A stretch of DNA of 64,000 nt from Pseudoduganella lutea (GCF_004209755.1 NZ_CP035913.1:1612001-1676000); one strand, 5' to 3'. Shown: positions 1 to 9,746, counted from the stretch's first letter. The notes: generated from the letters alone by a model not told the origin. Numbers and translations: made by a program.

Positions 1-359
1 ACGGCGTACCCATCCGACACGGCCCGCGCGATGCTCGGCAAGCCGGAAGTCCCCGGCACGCCGTTATCGGTCAACAGATCGAGCCCGGTTTTCTCCACTT
101 CCCCACGCGCGCCGAACACGTCGGCGCAACCGCACGAAACACTCACCACCCTGCCCTCGACCGCCTTGTACAGTGCGTGGACGGGGTGCGCGGGATTGGC
201 CAGCACGCCCGGCCAGCGGGTGCCCGTACCCTGGAAATAAATGCCCACTTCGGTGTCCTGCTGCTGGAAATCGTACGCGGCGGCCAGGCCGTTGAACATG
301 CGGCCCAGCGCTTCTTCGCCAGCGTTCGGGTCGGACAGGATGATGACGACAGCTTTCAT
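1..359 (-). CDS. DsrE-like family protein (C-terminus cut by window edge)
   Basis: The reading frame opens at an ATG (reverse complement of 357-359) and runs off the left edge without a stop, so about 119 residues are visible. It starts MKAVVIILSDPNAGEEALGR and continues with a small alpha/beta pattern and a central SVSCGCADVFGA segment with two close cysteines, as in DsrE/DsrF-type or peroxiredoxin-like small proteins. These are usually cytoplasmic and act in sulfur or redox handling, but the substrate cannot be read from the sequence. It is co-directional with the LysR gene upstream, 116 bases away. The C-terminus is missing, and the DsrE assignment rests on pattern recognition only. Confidence 0.6.
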   Translation of the reverse strand, partial: MKAVVIILSDPNAGEEALGRMFNGLAAAYDFQQQDTEVGIYFQGTGTRWPGVLANPAHPVHALYKAVEGRVVSVSCGCADVFGARGEVEKTGLDLLTDNGVPGTSGLPSIARAVSDGYA

Positions 360-475
360 GGTGGCTCCTTTCGATGTCCGCCGCAGGATGCAGCGGATGA
401 GGCATTCTAGGAACCAGCGCGTCGTGGAAAAAGCGTGCGGCCGTCAATACAGCATTGCGCCGGGAGAAACGCCGC

Positions 476-1375
476 TCATTGCAGGTATTGGTGCCCCCGC
501 AAATGCTCCGCCAGCACGTCGATGAACTTGCGCACCTTCGATGAACCGAACTTGCTTTCCCGGTGCACGAGGTGCACGGGCCACGGCGCTTCTTCGTGCT
601 CGTCGAGGATAATCCGCAAACGCCCTGCGGCGACTTCTTCGGCCACCTGGTACGACAGCAGCCGGCAGATGCCCAGCCCGGCGATGGCCGCGTCGATGGC
701 CGCGTCGTTGCTCGATACCGTAAGGCGGGGCCGCAGGCGCACGAGCGTGGGGTCTTCGGCGGCGCCGAACTTCCACTCCACGCGCGGCGAGATGCCGGTG
801 GCGGCGATGACCGTGTGACGCTGGAGGTCCGCCGGATGCGACGGCATGCCGTGGCGCGCCAGATAATTCGGCGCGGCGCACAGCACGCGGCGCACCTGGC
901 CCACGCGCAGCGCCTTCAGGCTGGAATCGGGCAAATGGCCGATGCGCACCGCCACGTCGATGCCTTCGTCCACCAGGTTGACGATGCGGTCCAGGAACAG
1001 GGCCGACACGTCCACCCCGGGGTACTCGTCCAGGTAGCGCACGATGCAGGGCATCACGAACTTCTTGCCGAACAATACGGGCGCCGTCACCGACAGGTTG
1101 CCCTTCGGCGCGGCATTCACGCCGGCCGCCGCCTCGTTCGCCTCCTCGATGCTGGCCAGGATGGCGCGCGTGTCGTCCAGGTAGCGCTGGCCCGCCTCCG
1201 TGAGCCGCACGTTGCGGGTGGTGCGCAGCAGCAGCCGCACGCCCAACTGCTCCTCCAGCCCGGCAATAGCGCGCGTGACGGCGGCTGGCGACAGATTGAG
1301 GCGACGCGCGGCCGCGGCAAAGCCCTCCTCCTCGCCGACCGCCACGAACACGTTCATCAGGTGAATCTGGTCCAC
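476..1375 (-). CDS. LysR family transcriptional regulator
   Basis: A 299-aa LysR-type DNA-binding regulator. Residues 1-60 hold the winged HTH (FAAAARRLNLSPAAVTRAIA) and the rest is the periplasmic-binding-like effector domain (roughly residues 90-290). I chose the GTG at 1373-1375: it gives the canonical VDQIHLMNVFVAV start and has GGGGAG seven bases upstream, whereas the longer frame continues into nonsense. It is divergent from the PNPOx-like gene at 1515 with a 139-base gap. That is the usual arrangement in which a LysR protein controls both itself and its neighbour, so the flavoprotein gene and the DUF1348 gene behind it are the likely targets. The inducer is unknown. Confidence 0.9.
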   Translation of the reverse strand: MDQIHLMNVFVAVGEEEGFAAAARRLNLSPAAVTRAIAGLEEQLGVRLLLRTTRNVRLTEAGQRYLDDTRAILASIEEANEAAAGVNAAPKGNLSVTAPVLFGKKFVMPCIVRYLDEYPGVDVSALFLDRIVNLVDEGIDVAVRIGHLPDSSLKALRVGQVRRVLCAAPNYLARHGMPSHPADLQRHTVIAATGISPRVEWKFGAAEDPTLVRLRPRLTVSSNDAAIDAAIAGLGICRLLSYQVAEEVAAGRLRIILDEHEEAPWPVHLVHRESKFGSSKVRKFIDVLAEHLRGHQYLQ

Positions 1376-1514
1376 GCATTTCTCCCCGCGAAATGATGTC
1401 TTGCGCCGGATGGCGATTCCACCGTTGCTGATTATTTCGCAGAATGACGTCATCGGCAATTCAATCGCCGCATTCCTGCATACGCCGGAATGCCGGCACC
1501 ACCGGGAGAACAAG

Positions 1515-2438
1515 ATGAGCGACATGGCCTTCCATGATGGCGAGCGCAAGGTGCAGGCGCTGGCCGGCGAGACCGCCATCGCCAACCGCAACGTCGCGAT
1601 GCTGTCGGACACCGTCATCGGCGGCGCCCGGCCCTTCATCGCGAAGCAGTCCATGGCGGTGCTGGCGAGCACCGATGCCGAAGGCGCCATGTGGGCGTCG
1701 GTGGTGTTCGGCGAACCCGGCTTCCTGCACACGCACGATGGCCGGTCGATCACGATCGACGTGGCGCGGGAGGACCGCGATGCCGCCGATCCAATCTGGC
1801 ACAACATGACCGCCGGCGCCGACGTGGGCATGCTGTTCATCGAACTGAGCTCGCGCCGGCGCTACCGCGTGAACGGCACCGTGCTGCGCATCGATGCGCG
1901 CGGCGCCGAAGTGGCGATCCACGAGGCTTATCCGAACTGCCCGAAATACATCCAGCGCCGGCAACTGCACCAGTTGGAGGAGCCAAGGCGGCCCGCGCGC
2001 GAGGTGGCCGAGGGCACGGTGCTGCGCGGCGGCGTGACGGACATCGTGGCGCGTGCCGACACGCTCTTCGTGGCCAGCCGCCATGCCGAAGCGGGCGCCG
2101 ATGCGTCGCACCGGGGCGGCCGGCCCGGCTTCGTGAAGCTGGTGGACGAGCGCACGCTACGCATTCCCGACTACCCCGGCAACAGCATGTTCAACACCCT
2201 TGGCAACATCGAGGCGGACGGCCGCGCCGGCATCTGCATCCTCGATTTCAACGGCGGCCAGGTGCTGCAGCTGACTGGCACGGCGGCCGTGTTGACGGAC
2301 CAGGATGATCCGCGCGGCGAAACAGGCGGCACGCGGCGCTTCTGGGAATTTACGGTGAACCGCTGGATCCTGCGCGCCCTGCCCTGTACGATGGAATGGC
2401 AATACGTGGATGCTTCGCCCTTCAATCCCGTCGCCTGA
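1515..2438 (+). CDS. Pyridoxamine 5'-phosphate oxidase-like FMN-binding protein
   Basis: A 307-aa protein of the split-barrel flavin-binding class, longer than true PdxH (about 215 aa). Two repeats of the barrel motif are visible: QSMAVLASTDAEGAMWASVV near residue 45, and FNTLGNIEADGRAGICILDF near residue 235, typical of the large PNPOx-related proteins found near LysR regulators. No signal peptide is seen, so it is probably a cytoplasmic flavin-dependent reductase or oxidase of unknown substrate. The start is the ATG at 1515, with CGGGAGA just upstream; the open frame extends back to 1401 but has no ribosome site there. The DUF1348 gene follows after 58 bases and may be co-transcribed. Confidence 0.8.
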   Translation: MSDMAFHDGERKVQALAGETAIANRNVAMLSDTVIGGARPFIAKQSMAVLASTDAEGAMWASVVFGEPGFLHTHDGRSITIDVAREDRDAADPIWHNMTAGADVGMLFIELSSRRRYRVNGTVLRIDARGAEVAIHEAYPNCPKYIQRRQLHQLEEPRRPAREVAEGTVLRGGVTDIVARADTLFVASRHAEAGADASHRGGRPGFVKLVDERTLRIPDYPGNSMFNTLGNIEADGRAGICILDFNGGQVLQLTGTAAVLTDQDDPRGETGGTRRFWEFTVNRWILRALPCTMEWQYVDASPFNPVA

Positions 2439-2496
2439 CCACCATGCCGCGGGGCGGCTGGCGCCGTAACCTTTTTCTTTGAACAGGAGATTGTCG

Positions 2497-2976
2497 ATGA
2501 CGACTGAAATCGAACCCCGCCCGCCACTGCCGCCCTTTACGCGGGAGAGTGCGATCCGGAAGGTGCGGCTGGCCGAGGATGGCTGGAATGCGCGCGATCC
2601 CGCGAAGGTCAGCCTGGCCTATACGCCGGAGAGCCGATGGCGCAACCGCTCGGAATTCGTCAATGGCAGGGAGGAGATCGTGCAGATGCTGTCCCGCAAA
2701 TGGGCGAAGGAGCTGGAGTACCGGCTGATCAAGGAGCTGTGGGCGTTCGACGGGAACCGGATCGCCGTGCGCTATGCCTACGAGTGGCACGACGATTCGG
2801 GCAACTGGTTCCGGTCATACGGCAACGAGAACTGGGAATTCGACGAGCACGGCCTGATGGCACGGCGGTATGCCTGCATCAACGACCTGCCGATCAGGGA
2901 AACCGACCGGCTGTTCCGCTGGCCGCAGGGGCGGCGCCCTGATGACCATCCCGGGTTGAGCGAGCTGGGGCTTTGA
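2497..2976 (+). CDS. DUF1348 (NTF2/SnoaL-like fold) protein
   Basis: A 159-aa soluble protein of the DUF1348 family, which adopts the NTF2-like cone fold. The family hallmarks are [10 protein letters not shown] near residue 24, [20 protein letters not shown] near residue 40 and [11 protein letters not shown] near residue 98. Length matches the family. The start is the ATG at 2497 with CAGGAGA seven bases upstream; a TTG at 2479 is in frame but lacks a ribosome site. No catalytic function is established for the family. Position directly behind the LysR-controlled flavoprotein suggests a shared regulon. Confidence 0.85.
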   Translation: MTTEIEPRPPLPPFTRESAIRKVRLAEDGWNARDPAKVSLAYTPESRWRNRSEFVNGREEIVQMLSRKWAKELEYRLIKELWAFDGNRIAVRYAYEWHDDSGNWFRSYGNENWEFDEHGLMARRYACINDLPIRETDRLFRWPQGRRPDDHPGLSELGL

Positions 2977-3010
2977 AGAGCGCGGCAAAAACCGGGGCAA
3001 AAGTCGGGGC

Positions 3011-3039
3011 AAAAAAATGGCCGGTGCGTGGCACCGGCC
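3011..3039 (-). terminator. Rho-independent terminator of small RNA copy 1
   Basis: On the minus strand a 9-bp GC-rich stem (GGCCGGTGC with GCACCGGCC, three-base loop) is followed after one A by seven T residues. It closes the small RNA element and would also stop read-through from the hydrolase gene. Confidence 0.8.
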
Positions 3040-3120
3040 GAAGTCCAATTCTGTGAAGAGTTGGAGGAGACAGGAGCATCTTCGCATCTGCAACGAACGC
3101 ACGCCAATTGATTGTTCGGA
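3011..3120 (-). ncRNA. Candidate small RNA, repeat family copy 1
   Basis: This is one of three similar elements in the window (the others end at 3267 and 33041). Read on the minus strand it carries TCAATTGG, a variable stem-loop (a TTCG/CGAA stem extended by one G-U pair), the shared core GTCTCCTCCAACTCT, then AGAATTGG and a strong terminator: a 9-bp GGCCGGTGC / GCACCGGCC stem followed by ATTTTTTT (3011-3039). No reading frame is conserved between copies, while the core and the terminator architecture are. The core contains UCUCCUCC, complementary to Shine-Dalgarno sequences. The 5' end is a guess; conservation fades near 3120. It lies 3' of the hydrolase and of copy 2 on the same strand. Confidence 0.6.
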
Positions 3121-3266
3121 TAGCTTTCATCACCGTTGTGAATAGTTGAAAGCGATTCATCTGCTTGCCTGTTACGCGCGAATCGCGGCTGGCGGGATGA
3201 CGGCTTTAGGTTGTCTGGCGGGCGGAAGAGATCACTTCCAGGCAGGTGCACCTGGCGGGCGCACCC

Positions 3267-3292
3267 AAAAAAAAAGCCGGCTTGGAGCCGGC
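3267..3292 (-). terminator. Rho-independent terminator of small RNA copy 2
   Basis: On the minus strand a perfect 6-bp GCCGGC stem with a five-base loop is followed by nine T residues. Confidence 0.8.
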
Positions 3293-3378
3293 CTGAATTC
3301 CAATTCAGTAGAGAGTTGGAGGAGACGGAAGCATCATCCCATGCCAGGGCTCATTACGCCAATTGACAATCGGGATAG
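3267..3378 (-). ncRNA. Candidate small RNA, repeat family copy 2
   Basis: This is the second element of the same family, in tandem with copy 1 and about 60 bases downstream of the hydrolase stop codon on the minus strand. It has TCAATTGG near 3358-3365, the GTCTCCTCCAACTCT core (3312-3326), then CTGAATTGGAATTCAG and a terminator GCCGGC-N5-GCCGGC plus nine T residues (3267-3292). The segment before the core can form only a weak CCC/GGG stem-loop here, unlike copy 3. It could be an independently transcribed small RNA or a processed 3' end of the hydrolase mRNA; no convincing sigma-70 promoter is visible. Confidence 0.6.
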
Positions 3379-3436
3379 TGCTTATTAGCGCGGTGAATGA
3401 TGCCATCCACGGAGCGGCCCCCTCCCTCCAGTGCGA

Positions 3437-4420
3437 TCAGCCCTTGATGAACGCGAGGATATCCGCGTTGATCACGTCCGCATGCGTGGTCGGCATGCCA
3501 TGCGGGTAGCCCTTGTAGGTCTTGAGGGTGCCATTCTTCAGCAGCTTGGCCGACAGCGGGCCGGAATCGGCATAGGGCACGATCTGGTCATCGTCGCCAT
3601 GCTGCACCAGCACGGGCAGCGAGATCTTCTTCAGGTCTTCGGTGAAGTCGGTCTGCGAGAACGCCACCACGCCGTCGTAATGCGCCTTGGCCCCGCCCAT
3701 CATGCCCTGGCGCCACCAGTTCTGGATCACGCCTTCCTGCGGCTTCACGCCCGGGCGGTTGAAGCCATAGAACGGGCCGGATGGCAGGTCACGGTAGAAC
3801 TGGGCGCGGTTCGTGGCGACCTGCTGCTGGATGCCGTCGAACACGTCCTTCGGCAGGCCGCCGGGGTTGGAGGCCGACTTGACCATCAGCGGCGGCACTG
3901 CGGCGATCAGCACCGCCTTCGCGGCGCGCGACTCGCCATGGCGCGCCAGGTAGCGCACCACCTCGCCACCGCCGGTGGAGTGGCCAACGTGGATCGCGCC
4001 CTTCAGGTCCAGGTGCTTTACCACGGCTGCCAGGTCGTCGGCATAGTGGTCCATGTCGTGGCCGGTCGCCACCTGGCTCGAGCGACCATGGCCGCGGCGG
4101 TCGTGGGCGATCACGCGGAAGCCCTGCGCCACGAAGAACATCATCTGCGCATCCCAGTCGTCGGAACTGAGCGGCCAGCCGTGCGAAAACACGATCGGCG
4201 TGCCACTGCCCCAATCCTTGTAGAAGATCTCGACGCCGTCCTTGGTGGTGACCGTGCTCGTTGCCATGTGCGATTTCCCTTTCTTGGTTTGCTGTGCGCC
4301 CGCCGCGGCATGGGCGGGTGCGATTGAACTCATCCAGGCCAGCGGCAAGGCTGCCGCGCTGCCGCTGGCGAGGAGGATTTGCCGCCGTTTCTGGTCGATG
4401 TCCTTGTTCTGGTCTGTCAT
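3437..4420 (-). CDS. Tat-exported alpha/beta hydrolase (non-haem chloroperoxidase/esterase type)
   Basis: A 327-aa serine hydrolase. Residues 11-38 form a twin-arginine signal ([10 protein letters not shown], hydrophobic stretch, AHA site), so the enzyme is probably exported folded. The mature part begins near the internal [11 protein letters not shown], which is where unexported relatives start. Visible catalytic residues are the nucleophile S148 in GHSTGGG, an acidic residue in GDDDQIVP (277-279) and H307 in YPHG, matching the cofactor-free haloperoxidase/arylesterase group. The start at 4420 has AGGGAG upstream. It is a single-gene unit, followed on the same strand by two candidate small RNAs. 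The natural substrate is unknown; ester hydrolysis or perhydrolysis is likely. Confidence 0.85.
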   Translation of the reverse strand: MTDQNKDIDQKRRQILLASGSAAALPLAWMSSIAPAHAAAGAQQTKKGKSHMATSTVTTKDGVEIFYKDWGSGTPIVFSHGWPLSSDDWDAQMMFFVAQGFRVIAHDRRGHGRSSQVATGHDMDHYADDLAAVVKHLDLKGAIHVGHSTGGGEVVRYLARHGESRAAKAVLIAAVPPLMVKSASNPGGLPKDVFDGIQQQVATNRAQFYRDLPSGPFYGFNRPGVKPQEGVIQNWWRQGMMGGAKAHYDGVVAFSQTDFTEDLKKISLPVLVQHGDDDQIVPYADSGPLSAKLLKNGTLKTYKGYPHGMPTTHADVINADILAFIKG

Positions 4421-4587
4421 GGTGTGGTGCTCCCTGTTCTGGTTGGTCCATTGGCGTGCGCCGCGGTTGCCAATGCACTCATTGTCCGGGCGAAGGTTCA
4501 GCAAGGGTAGCCACCAAAGGTATAGGTTGGAACGCATCGAAGGGAGTGGTGGGCGCTGAACTGCAACGGGTCTTCTGTGATTTTCCA

Positions 4588-4607
4588 TTAGCAATTATTT
4601 TTGCTAA
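4588..4607. promoter_or_regulatory. Inverted repeat upstream of the GmrSD-like gene
   Basis: TTAGCAA and TTGCTAA are separated by six AT bases, 110 bases before the nuclease start. The arrangement resembles operators bound by small HTH repressors. A 13-codon frame starting at 4610 (MNKKSVPASRVVE, then stop) lies just after it and may be a remnant or leader. Its function is inferred only. Confidence 0.35.
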
Positions 4608-4717
4608 CATGAACAAAAAATCTGTACCCGCGTCCCGCGTCGTTGAATAGATGCGGCCCAGCTCGAGTGCCAAGGCTTTCAGCGAAAACACCCCCGGCCT
4701 CGGCATCCCTTTCACTA

Positions 4718-6646
4718 ATGCAGAACGACCATATGCCCGGCTCGACATTCCAGACCAATCCCCATCGCCTCAAGACCTTATTGGAAGACTGCCACCGCGG
4801 CGCCATCCAGCTTCCTGATTTCCAGCGCAGCTGGGTGTGGGACGAGGATCGGATCAGGAGCCTGATTGCATCGATATCGCGAGCGTTCCCGGTTGGCGCC
4901 CTGATGACGCTGGATACGGGTGGCGATGTGAATTTTAAGCCGCGGCCGGTGGAAGGCGCAGCCACGGAGGGACGGATCGTTTCTCCCCACTCGCTGCTCC
5001 TGGACGGCCAGCAACGCATGACCTCCCTGTACCAGGTAACGCTGCGCGGCAAGGTGGTCGAGACCGTGACACCAAAGAACAAGAAGGTGAAGCGCTGGTT
5101 CTACATCGACATCCGCAAGGCGCTGGATGTCATGTGCGACCGCGAGGAAGCCATCATCGGCGTGCCTGAAGACCGGGTGCTTCGAACGGATTTCGGGCGG
5201 GAGGTCGTTCTCGACTTGTCCACGCCGGAAAAGGAATATGCAGCGTGGATGTATCCGGTGTCGCAAGTGTTCGAGTGGGACGACTGGCAGGATGGCTTCG
5301 GCGATTACTGGTCGGGCGAGATCCATGCCGAAGCACGCAGCACGTTCCGTGAATTCAGGAGAACCGTGCTGGAAAACTTCAAGGATTACCAGGTGCCGGT
5401 GATTGCCCTGGACCGGAATACGACGAAGGAAGCGGTTTGCGTTGTATTCGAAAAGGTGAACACGGGCGGCAAGCCACTTGATGCGTTCGAGCTGGTGACC
5501 GCGATGTATGCGGCGGACGGCCATGAGCTGCGCAAGGACTGGTATGGAGACAATGCGCACAAAGGGCGGCATCAACGCTTCATCGACACGCTTCGGCTTG
5601 CCGACGCGAGTCCGGGAATCATCGCAAATGTCAGCAATACTGACTTCCTTCAGGCGGTTTCCCTTTTCTACACGCTCGATCGCCGGCTCGACGCTGAACG
5701 TGCGGGAAAAACAGGCAAGGAACTACCCGCGGTAACTGGCAATCGCCAGGCCTTGTTGAACCTGCCGCTGGAGGCTTACAAGAAATACGAAAAGCAAGTG
5801 GAGAAGGGTTTCCTGCAGGCGGCCAAATTCCTGCACATGCAGCACATCTACCGCATTTTCGATCTTCCCTATCAGTCGCAGGTCGTGCCGCTCGCGGCCA
5901 TCCTCGCGAAAATCGGCGACGCCTGGGAACATGATACGCACCGCGCCAAACTGGTACGGTGGTACTGGAATGGCGTATTCGGTGAACTTTACGGTTCCGC
6001 TGTGGAATCGCGTATCGCGCGCGATTTCGTCGAAGTGCCGCGTTGGCTGCAAGGCGGCCCCGAACCTTCCACGGTCAGCGAAACCATCTTCCGCTCCGAC
6101 CGGTTGAAGACCATGCGAATGCGACTTTCGGCTGCCTATAAAGGCGTGAACGCCCTGCTGATGAAAGAAGGTGCGCAGGATTTCCGTTCCGGGCAGGCAT
6201 TCGACCATACGGTATTCTTCGGAGAGAACGTCGACATCCACCATATTTTCCCGCAAGACTGGTGCAAGAAGAACGGGATCGAACCCGCGGTCTTCGATTC
6301 CATCATCAACAAGACGCCATTGTCTTTCCGGACCAACCGCATCATTGGCGGCGCCGCACCCTCCGGGTACATCGCCAGGCTCGAGACCGGGGATGATCAG
6401 ACACCGCCGATCGACGCCAAGCGGCTTGATGGCTACTTGCGCTCCCATCTCATCGACCCCGCGCTGATTCGCAGGGACGACTTCGAAGGCTTCATGGAAG
6501 ACCGGCAGCAACGCCTTCTCGGTTTGATCGAACAGGCGATGGGGAAGAACGCCTATGCCGGCGAGGAGCGCGAGGAAGGAATCGACGCCGGCGAAGACGC
6601 CGATGCGATCGAAACCGGGATGGTTATGGCGGGCCCGGCATCGTAG
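4718..6646 (+). CDS. GmrSD-like DUF262/HNH restriction endonuclease
   Basis: A 642-aa protein with an N-terminal DUF262 (GmrS-type, ParB-like NTPase) domain and a C-terminal DUF1524-like HNH nuclease domain. In the N-terminal domain the signatures are LPDFQRSWVW (32-41) and LLDGQQRMTSLY (94-105). The nuclease motif is VDIHHIFPQDW (about 505-515), followed by the INKTPLSFRTN strand. Proteins with this layout are modification-dependent (type IV) restriction enzymes or partners of phosphorothioate-sensing systems, and act against phage DNA in the cytoplasm. There is no good ribosome site. I chose the ATG at 4718; ATG 4733 and TTG 4643 are alternatives. It stands alone, with no methylase or Dnd/Ssp genes nearby. 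Confidence 0.85.
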   Translation: MQNDHMPGSTFQTNPHRLKTLLEDCHRGAIQLPDFQRSWVWDEDRIRSLIASISRAFPVGALMTLDTGGDVNFKPRPVEGAATEGRIVSPHSLLLDGQQRMTSLYQVTLRGKVVETVTPKNKKVKRWFYIDIRKALDVMCDREEAIIGVPEDRVLRTDFGREVVLDLSTPEKEYAAWMYPVSQVFEWDDWQDGFGDYWSGEIHAEARSTFREFRRTVLENFKDYQVPVIALDRNTTKEAVCVVFEKVNTGGKPLDAFELVTAMYAADGHELRKDWYGDNAHKGRHQRFIDTLRLADASPGIIANVSNTDFLQAVSLFYTLDRRLDAERAGKTGKELPAVTGNRQALLNLPLEAYKKYEKQVEKGFLQAAKFLHMQHIYRIFDLPYQSQVVPLAAILAKIGDAWEHDTHRAKLVRWYWNGVFGELYGSAVESRIARDFVEVPRWLQGGPEPSTVSETIFRSDRLKTMRMRLSAAYKGVNALLMKEGAQDFRSGQAFDHTVFFGENVDIHHIFPQDWCKKNGIEPAVFDSIINKTPLSFRTNRIIGGAAPSGYIARLETGDDQTPPIDAKRLDGYLRSHLIDPALIRRDDFEGFMEDRQQRLLGLIEQAMGKNAYAGEEREEGIDAGEDADAIETGMVMAGPAS

Positions 6647-7135
6647 CAGCCTGGTTCGGGCGTGACCGAGGGTGCGCTGTGCTTCGTCGAACCGGAGTAC
6701 CACCCTGTAGCGGGCGGCCTTTCTCTGCAACGCGCCTTCGTCGCCGCCCGGGCATTGGCAGAGAACATTCTCGAAAAGCGGCAGAGCGATTGCCGGTGCC
6801 CGGCTGTTGAGTTCGGCCCAGGCCCGGTCGATGGCGGTGTGATCGGCGCACGGGCCGGCTCCAGGTCCGGCTTCCCGGTCAGCGAATTCCCCCCCATCAG
6901 AAGGAACAGTCGAAGACACCGCGCTCTCTCAGTCTCGGCCCCTTATGCGTCAGGGCAGACACGCGGCGAAGGGCCCAGCGGACTTCGCGAAAATGGCGCA
7001 CTGCCCGACTGTCGCGCCGATCCGACAATGTTTCAAAACTTGAATCGTTCCCGGGCTGATTGCTTACAATGGCCCGGCGGCTGCCGCACCGCCGCAACCG
7101 CCCCGCCCTCTCTCCGACCAGTAAAAAAAACGCCC
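6647..7135. other. Gap without a recognised gene
   Basis: The 489 bases between the nuclease and the TonB receptor hold open frames on both strands, but none has a recognisable domain, a ribosome site or a conserved start. The receptor frame is open through it only because of GC-rich stop avoidance. A weak promoter-like pair is visible near the receptor: TTGAAT (7040-7045) and TACAAT (7065-7070), 19 bases apart. Confidence 0.5.
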
Positions 7136-9487
7136 ATGAAAATCCGCCCGCCTGTCGTGTTGCGCCGTTCACTCGTTGCCGTCTGCATCCAGGCAGCCGT
7201 GTCTCCCCAGGTGGTATCGGCACAGGAAACGAGCCAGGACAGCCAGATCGAAGTGGTGACGGTGACGGCGCAAAAGCGCAAGGAAGATCCGGCCAAGGTG
7301 GCCATGAGTATTTCGGCCGTGAGCGGCACGCAGCTGCAATCGCAGCATGTGAACGACATCACCGACCTTACGCGCATCGTGCCCAACATCTCGTTCACCG
7401 CCGCCACCGGCAATGGCGGCGCAGGGCCCGGCACGTCGAACATCGAGGTGCGCGGCATCAGCTCGGGCGCCGGCGCGGCCACGGTCGGCATCTACCTGGG
7501 CGACGTGTCGCTCACGGTGGGCAATGTATACACGATGGGCGCGGTGGAGCCGAAGTTCTTCGACATCGACCGCGTGGAAGTGCTGCGCGGCCCGCAAGCC
7601 ACGCTGTATGGCGCCAGCTCGATGGGCGGCACCATCAAGTTCGTGCCGAACGAGCCGGACCTGCGCGACCGCGAATTCGACACCTATGCCGAAACCTCGT
7701 CGCTGCGCGGCGGCGGCATCAACTATTCGGCATCGGCCGTGGCCAACCTGCCGCTGGTCGCCAACGAGCTGGCGCTGCGCATCGGCGTGCAGTCGCAGCG
7801 CGCGGGCGGTTTCATCGACCAGGTGGACGGCGCAGGCGCCGTGCTGGCGAAGGACATCAACCGCGTGGACGACGAGGAAGTGCGCGTGGCGCTCAAGTGG
7901 AAGCCCACCGCCGCGCTGACGATATCGCCATCGGTGTACTACCAGAAGGTGGATGCCAAGGATATCGCGGCGTTCAACATCGAATTGCCGGAATGGCAGG
8001 CGCAAAAGCAGGTGCGCGAACCCTCGAAGGACATCCTGCAGACAGCCACGGTGCTGGTCAACTGGGACATGGGCTGGGCCGACCTCACGTCGAGCACGAG
8101 CTACTTCAAGCGCAAGTTCGACCGCACCCAGAACGGCTCGGCCTACAACAGCTATTCGCTGTCGACATTCCTCACATCGACGGAAGATGGCGGCACGGCA
8201 CCACCCGAACTGATCGAGGCCATCGCCGGCCTGCCCTCCGCCGTCTACCTGAACAACCGGGTGCGGCAGGTATCGCAGGAGCTGCGCCTGGCATCGCGGC
8301 CCTACGATGCCGCCGTGTCGCCGTGGACGTGGCTGGCGGGCCTGTATGTCTCCAACCAGCACACGAACATCAACGAGAACGACCCGATCTTCGGCGTGAA
8401 CGACACGTTCGCCCGGTTCGGCTTCAGCAGCGCCGACCCGGACCTGCTGCCGGACGCGCGGCCCAACGCCTTCCCGAACGACAATGCCTTCATGGGCATC
8501 TTCCACTACCACGAGAAGCAAAGCTCCGTGTTCGGCGAAGCGAATTACTACTTCACGCCGACGCTGCATGTGACGGTGGGCGCGCGCTACCTGAAGGGCA
8601 CGTCCACGCTCGACCAGCAGAATGGCCTGTACCTGGCCGGCGCCGGCAACACGGGCAGCGCGCGCCTGTCGTCGCACGCATTCATGCCGAAGTATGCGGT
8701 GACGTGGGAAGTGGACCCGGCACATACCGTCTACAGCACCGTGGCCAAGGGCTTCCGCCTGGGTGGCTCGAACGTGTTCGTGCCGCCCACCACCTGCGGG
8801 CCTGACCTGGAAGCGAACGGGCTCTCCGAAGGCCCCGCGACCTACGCGCCGGACAGCTTGTGGAACTACGAGGTGGGCAGCAAGTCGCGGTTCCTGAACA
8901 ACCGGCTCTCCGTGAATACGGCGCTGTTCTATGCGAAGTGGAAGAACATCCAGCAAGGCGTGTACCTGCCGACCTGCACGTACACCTACAACGCCAATGC
9001 CGGCAATGCCGTCAGCAAGGGCATCGAGATCGACATCAAGGCCAAGCCGCTGCCGGGGCTGACGTTGAGCGCGGCCGGTGGGTATGTGAATGCTGAGCTG
9101 TCAAACGACGAGGGTATCCGGAACGGCGTGATCGGCGCGGTGCGCGGGGCAAAGGTGCAGGGTGTGCCCAAATACAATGCCTCGGTCCGCGCCCAGTACA
9201 ACTTTGCGGTTGGGGAAAACATGAGCGGGTTTGTGGCCGGTGGCGTGCAGTGGGTGGGCTCCAGCAACGGCTCGTTGAACCCGGAATTGCTCGATTATGA
9301 GCGCCCGTCGTATCACACTGCCGATCTCAGCGCCGGGTTGGCGTTCTCGCGGTACAAGCTGAGTGTGTTCGTCAAGAATCTACTGGATGACGATACGGTG
9401 ATTCAGCATCCGCAGGTGGCGTCGATCGTGCAGGGGTATCGGGTGGCGCCGCGGAGTATCGGGGTGAGTTTGGGGGCGAAGTTCTAA
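7136..9487 (+). CDS. TonB-dependent receptor
   Basis: A 783-aa outer-membrane receptor. A signal peptide ending at VVSAQ (about residue 29) is followed by a TonB-box-like EVVTVTAQKRKE, the plug domain (PNISFTAA, GIYLGDV, VEVLRGPQATLYGASSMGG) and a 22-strand-type beta barrel ending in SIGVSLGAKF with a terminal aromatic residue. The plug/barrel style resembles the FecA/oligosaccharide-receptor group common in Sphingomonas- and Massilia-type bacteria. No substrate-specific neighbours are present. The start is the ATG at 7136, which precedes the signal peptide; no strong Shine-Dalgarno is seen. The final 140 codons use more GGG/CGG and T-ending codons than the rest. Confidence 0.9.
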   Translation: MKIRPPVVLRRSLVAVCIQAAVSPQVVSAQETSQDSQIEVVTVTAQKRKEDPAKVAMSISAVSGTQLQSQHVNDITDLTRIVPNISFTAATGNGGAGPGTSNIEVRGISSGAGAATVGIYLGDVSLTVGNVYTMGAVEPKFFDIDRVEVLRGPQATLYGASSMGGTIKFVPNEPDLRDREFDTYAETSSLRGGGINYSASAVANLPLVANELALRIGVQSQRAGGFIDQVDGAGAVLAKDINRVDDEEVRVALKWKPTAALTISPSVYYQKVDAKDIAAFNIELPEWQAQKQVREPSKDILQTATVLVNWDMGWADLTSSTSYFKRKFDRTQNGSAYNSYSLSTFLTSTEDGGTAPPELIEAIAGLPSAVYLNNRVRQVSQELRLASRPYDAAVSPWTWLAGLYVSNQHTNINENDPIFGVNDTFARFGFSSADPDLLPDARPNAFPNDNAFMGIFHYHEKQSSVFGEANYYFTPTLHVTVGARYLKGTSTLDQQNGLYLAGAGNTGSARLSSHAFMPKYAVTWEVDPAHTVYSTVAKGFRLGGSNVFVPPTTCGPDLEANGLSEGPATYAPDSLWNYEVGSKSRFLNNRLSVNTALFYAKWKNIQQGVYLPTCTYTYNANAGNAVSKGIEIDIKAKPLPGLTLSAAGGYVNAELSNDEGIRNGVIGAVRGAKVQGVPKYNASVRAQYNFAVGENMSGFVAGGVQWVGSSNGSLNPELLDYERPSYHTADLSAGLAFSRYKLSVFVKNLLDDDTVIQHPQVASIVQGYRVAPRSIGVSLGAKF

Positions 9488-9586
9488 TGTAGCCGACCGA
9501 GATGCGGAACTACACTAAGTCTAAGTCCAATGCGAAAAAGCGCAATATGCCACCTTGCCAAAATTAAGACGGGTGATTACGGTATT

Positions 9587-9623
9587 GTAACCGCTCGTCG
9601 CAACTAACGCGAAATGCGGTTAC
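9587..9623. terminator. Inverted repeat after the TonB receptor gene
   Basis: GTAACCGC (9587-9594) and GCGGTTAC (9616-9623) can form an 8-bp stem with a 21-base loop in the AT-rich gap between the convergent receptor and DUF6708 genes. No long T run follows, so a terminator role is only a suggestion. The remaining gap (9488-9746) shows no gene. Confidence 0.3.
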
Positions 9624-9746
9624 TTTGGCACAACTACCTATCAAGATAAACGGGAATTTGGTAGATCTCGCCGTTTTAGACGGCTATCCAGAATAGATCA
9701 AATTCATTTATCCGTCACCTTTCTCATTTAGTAAGGAAATTTTTTC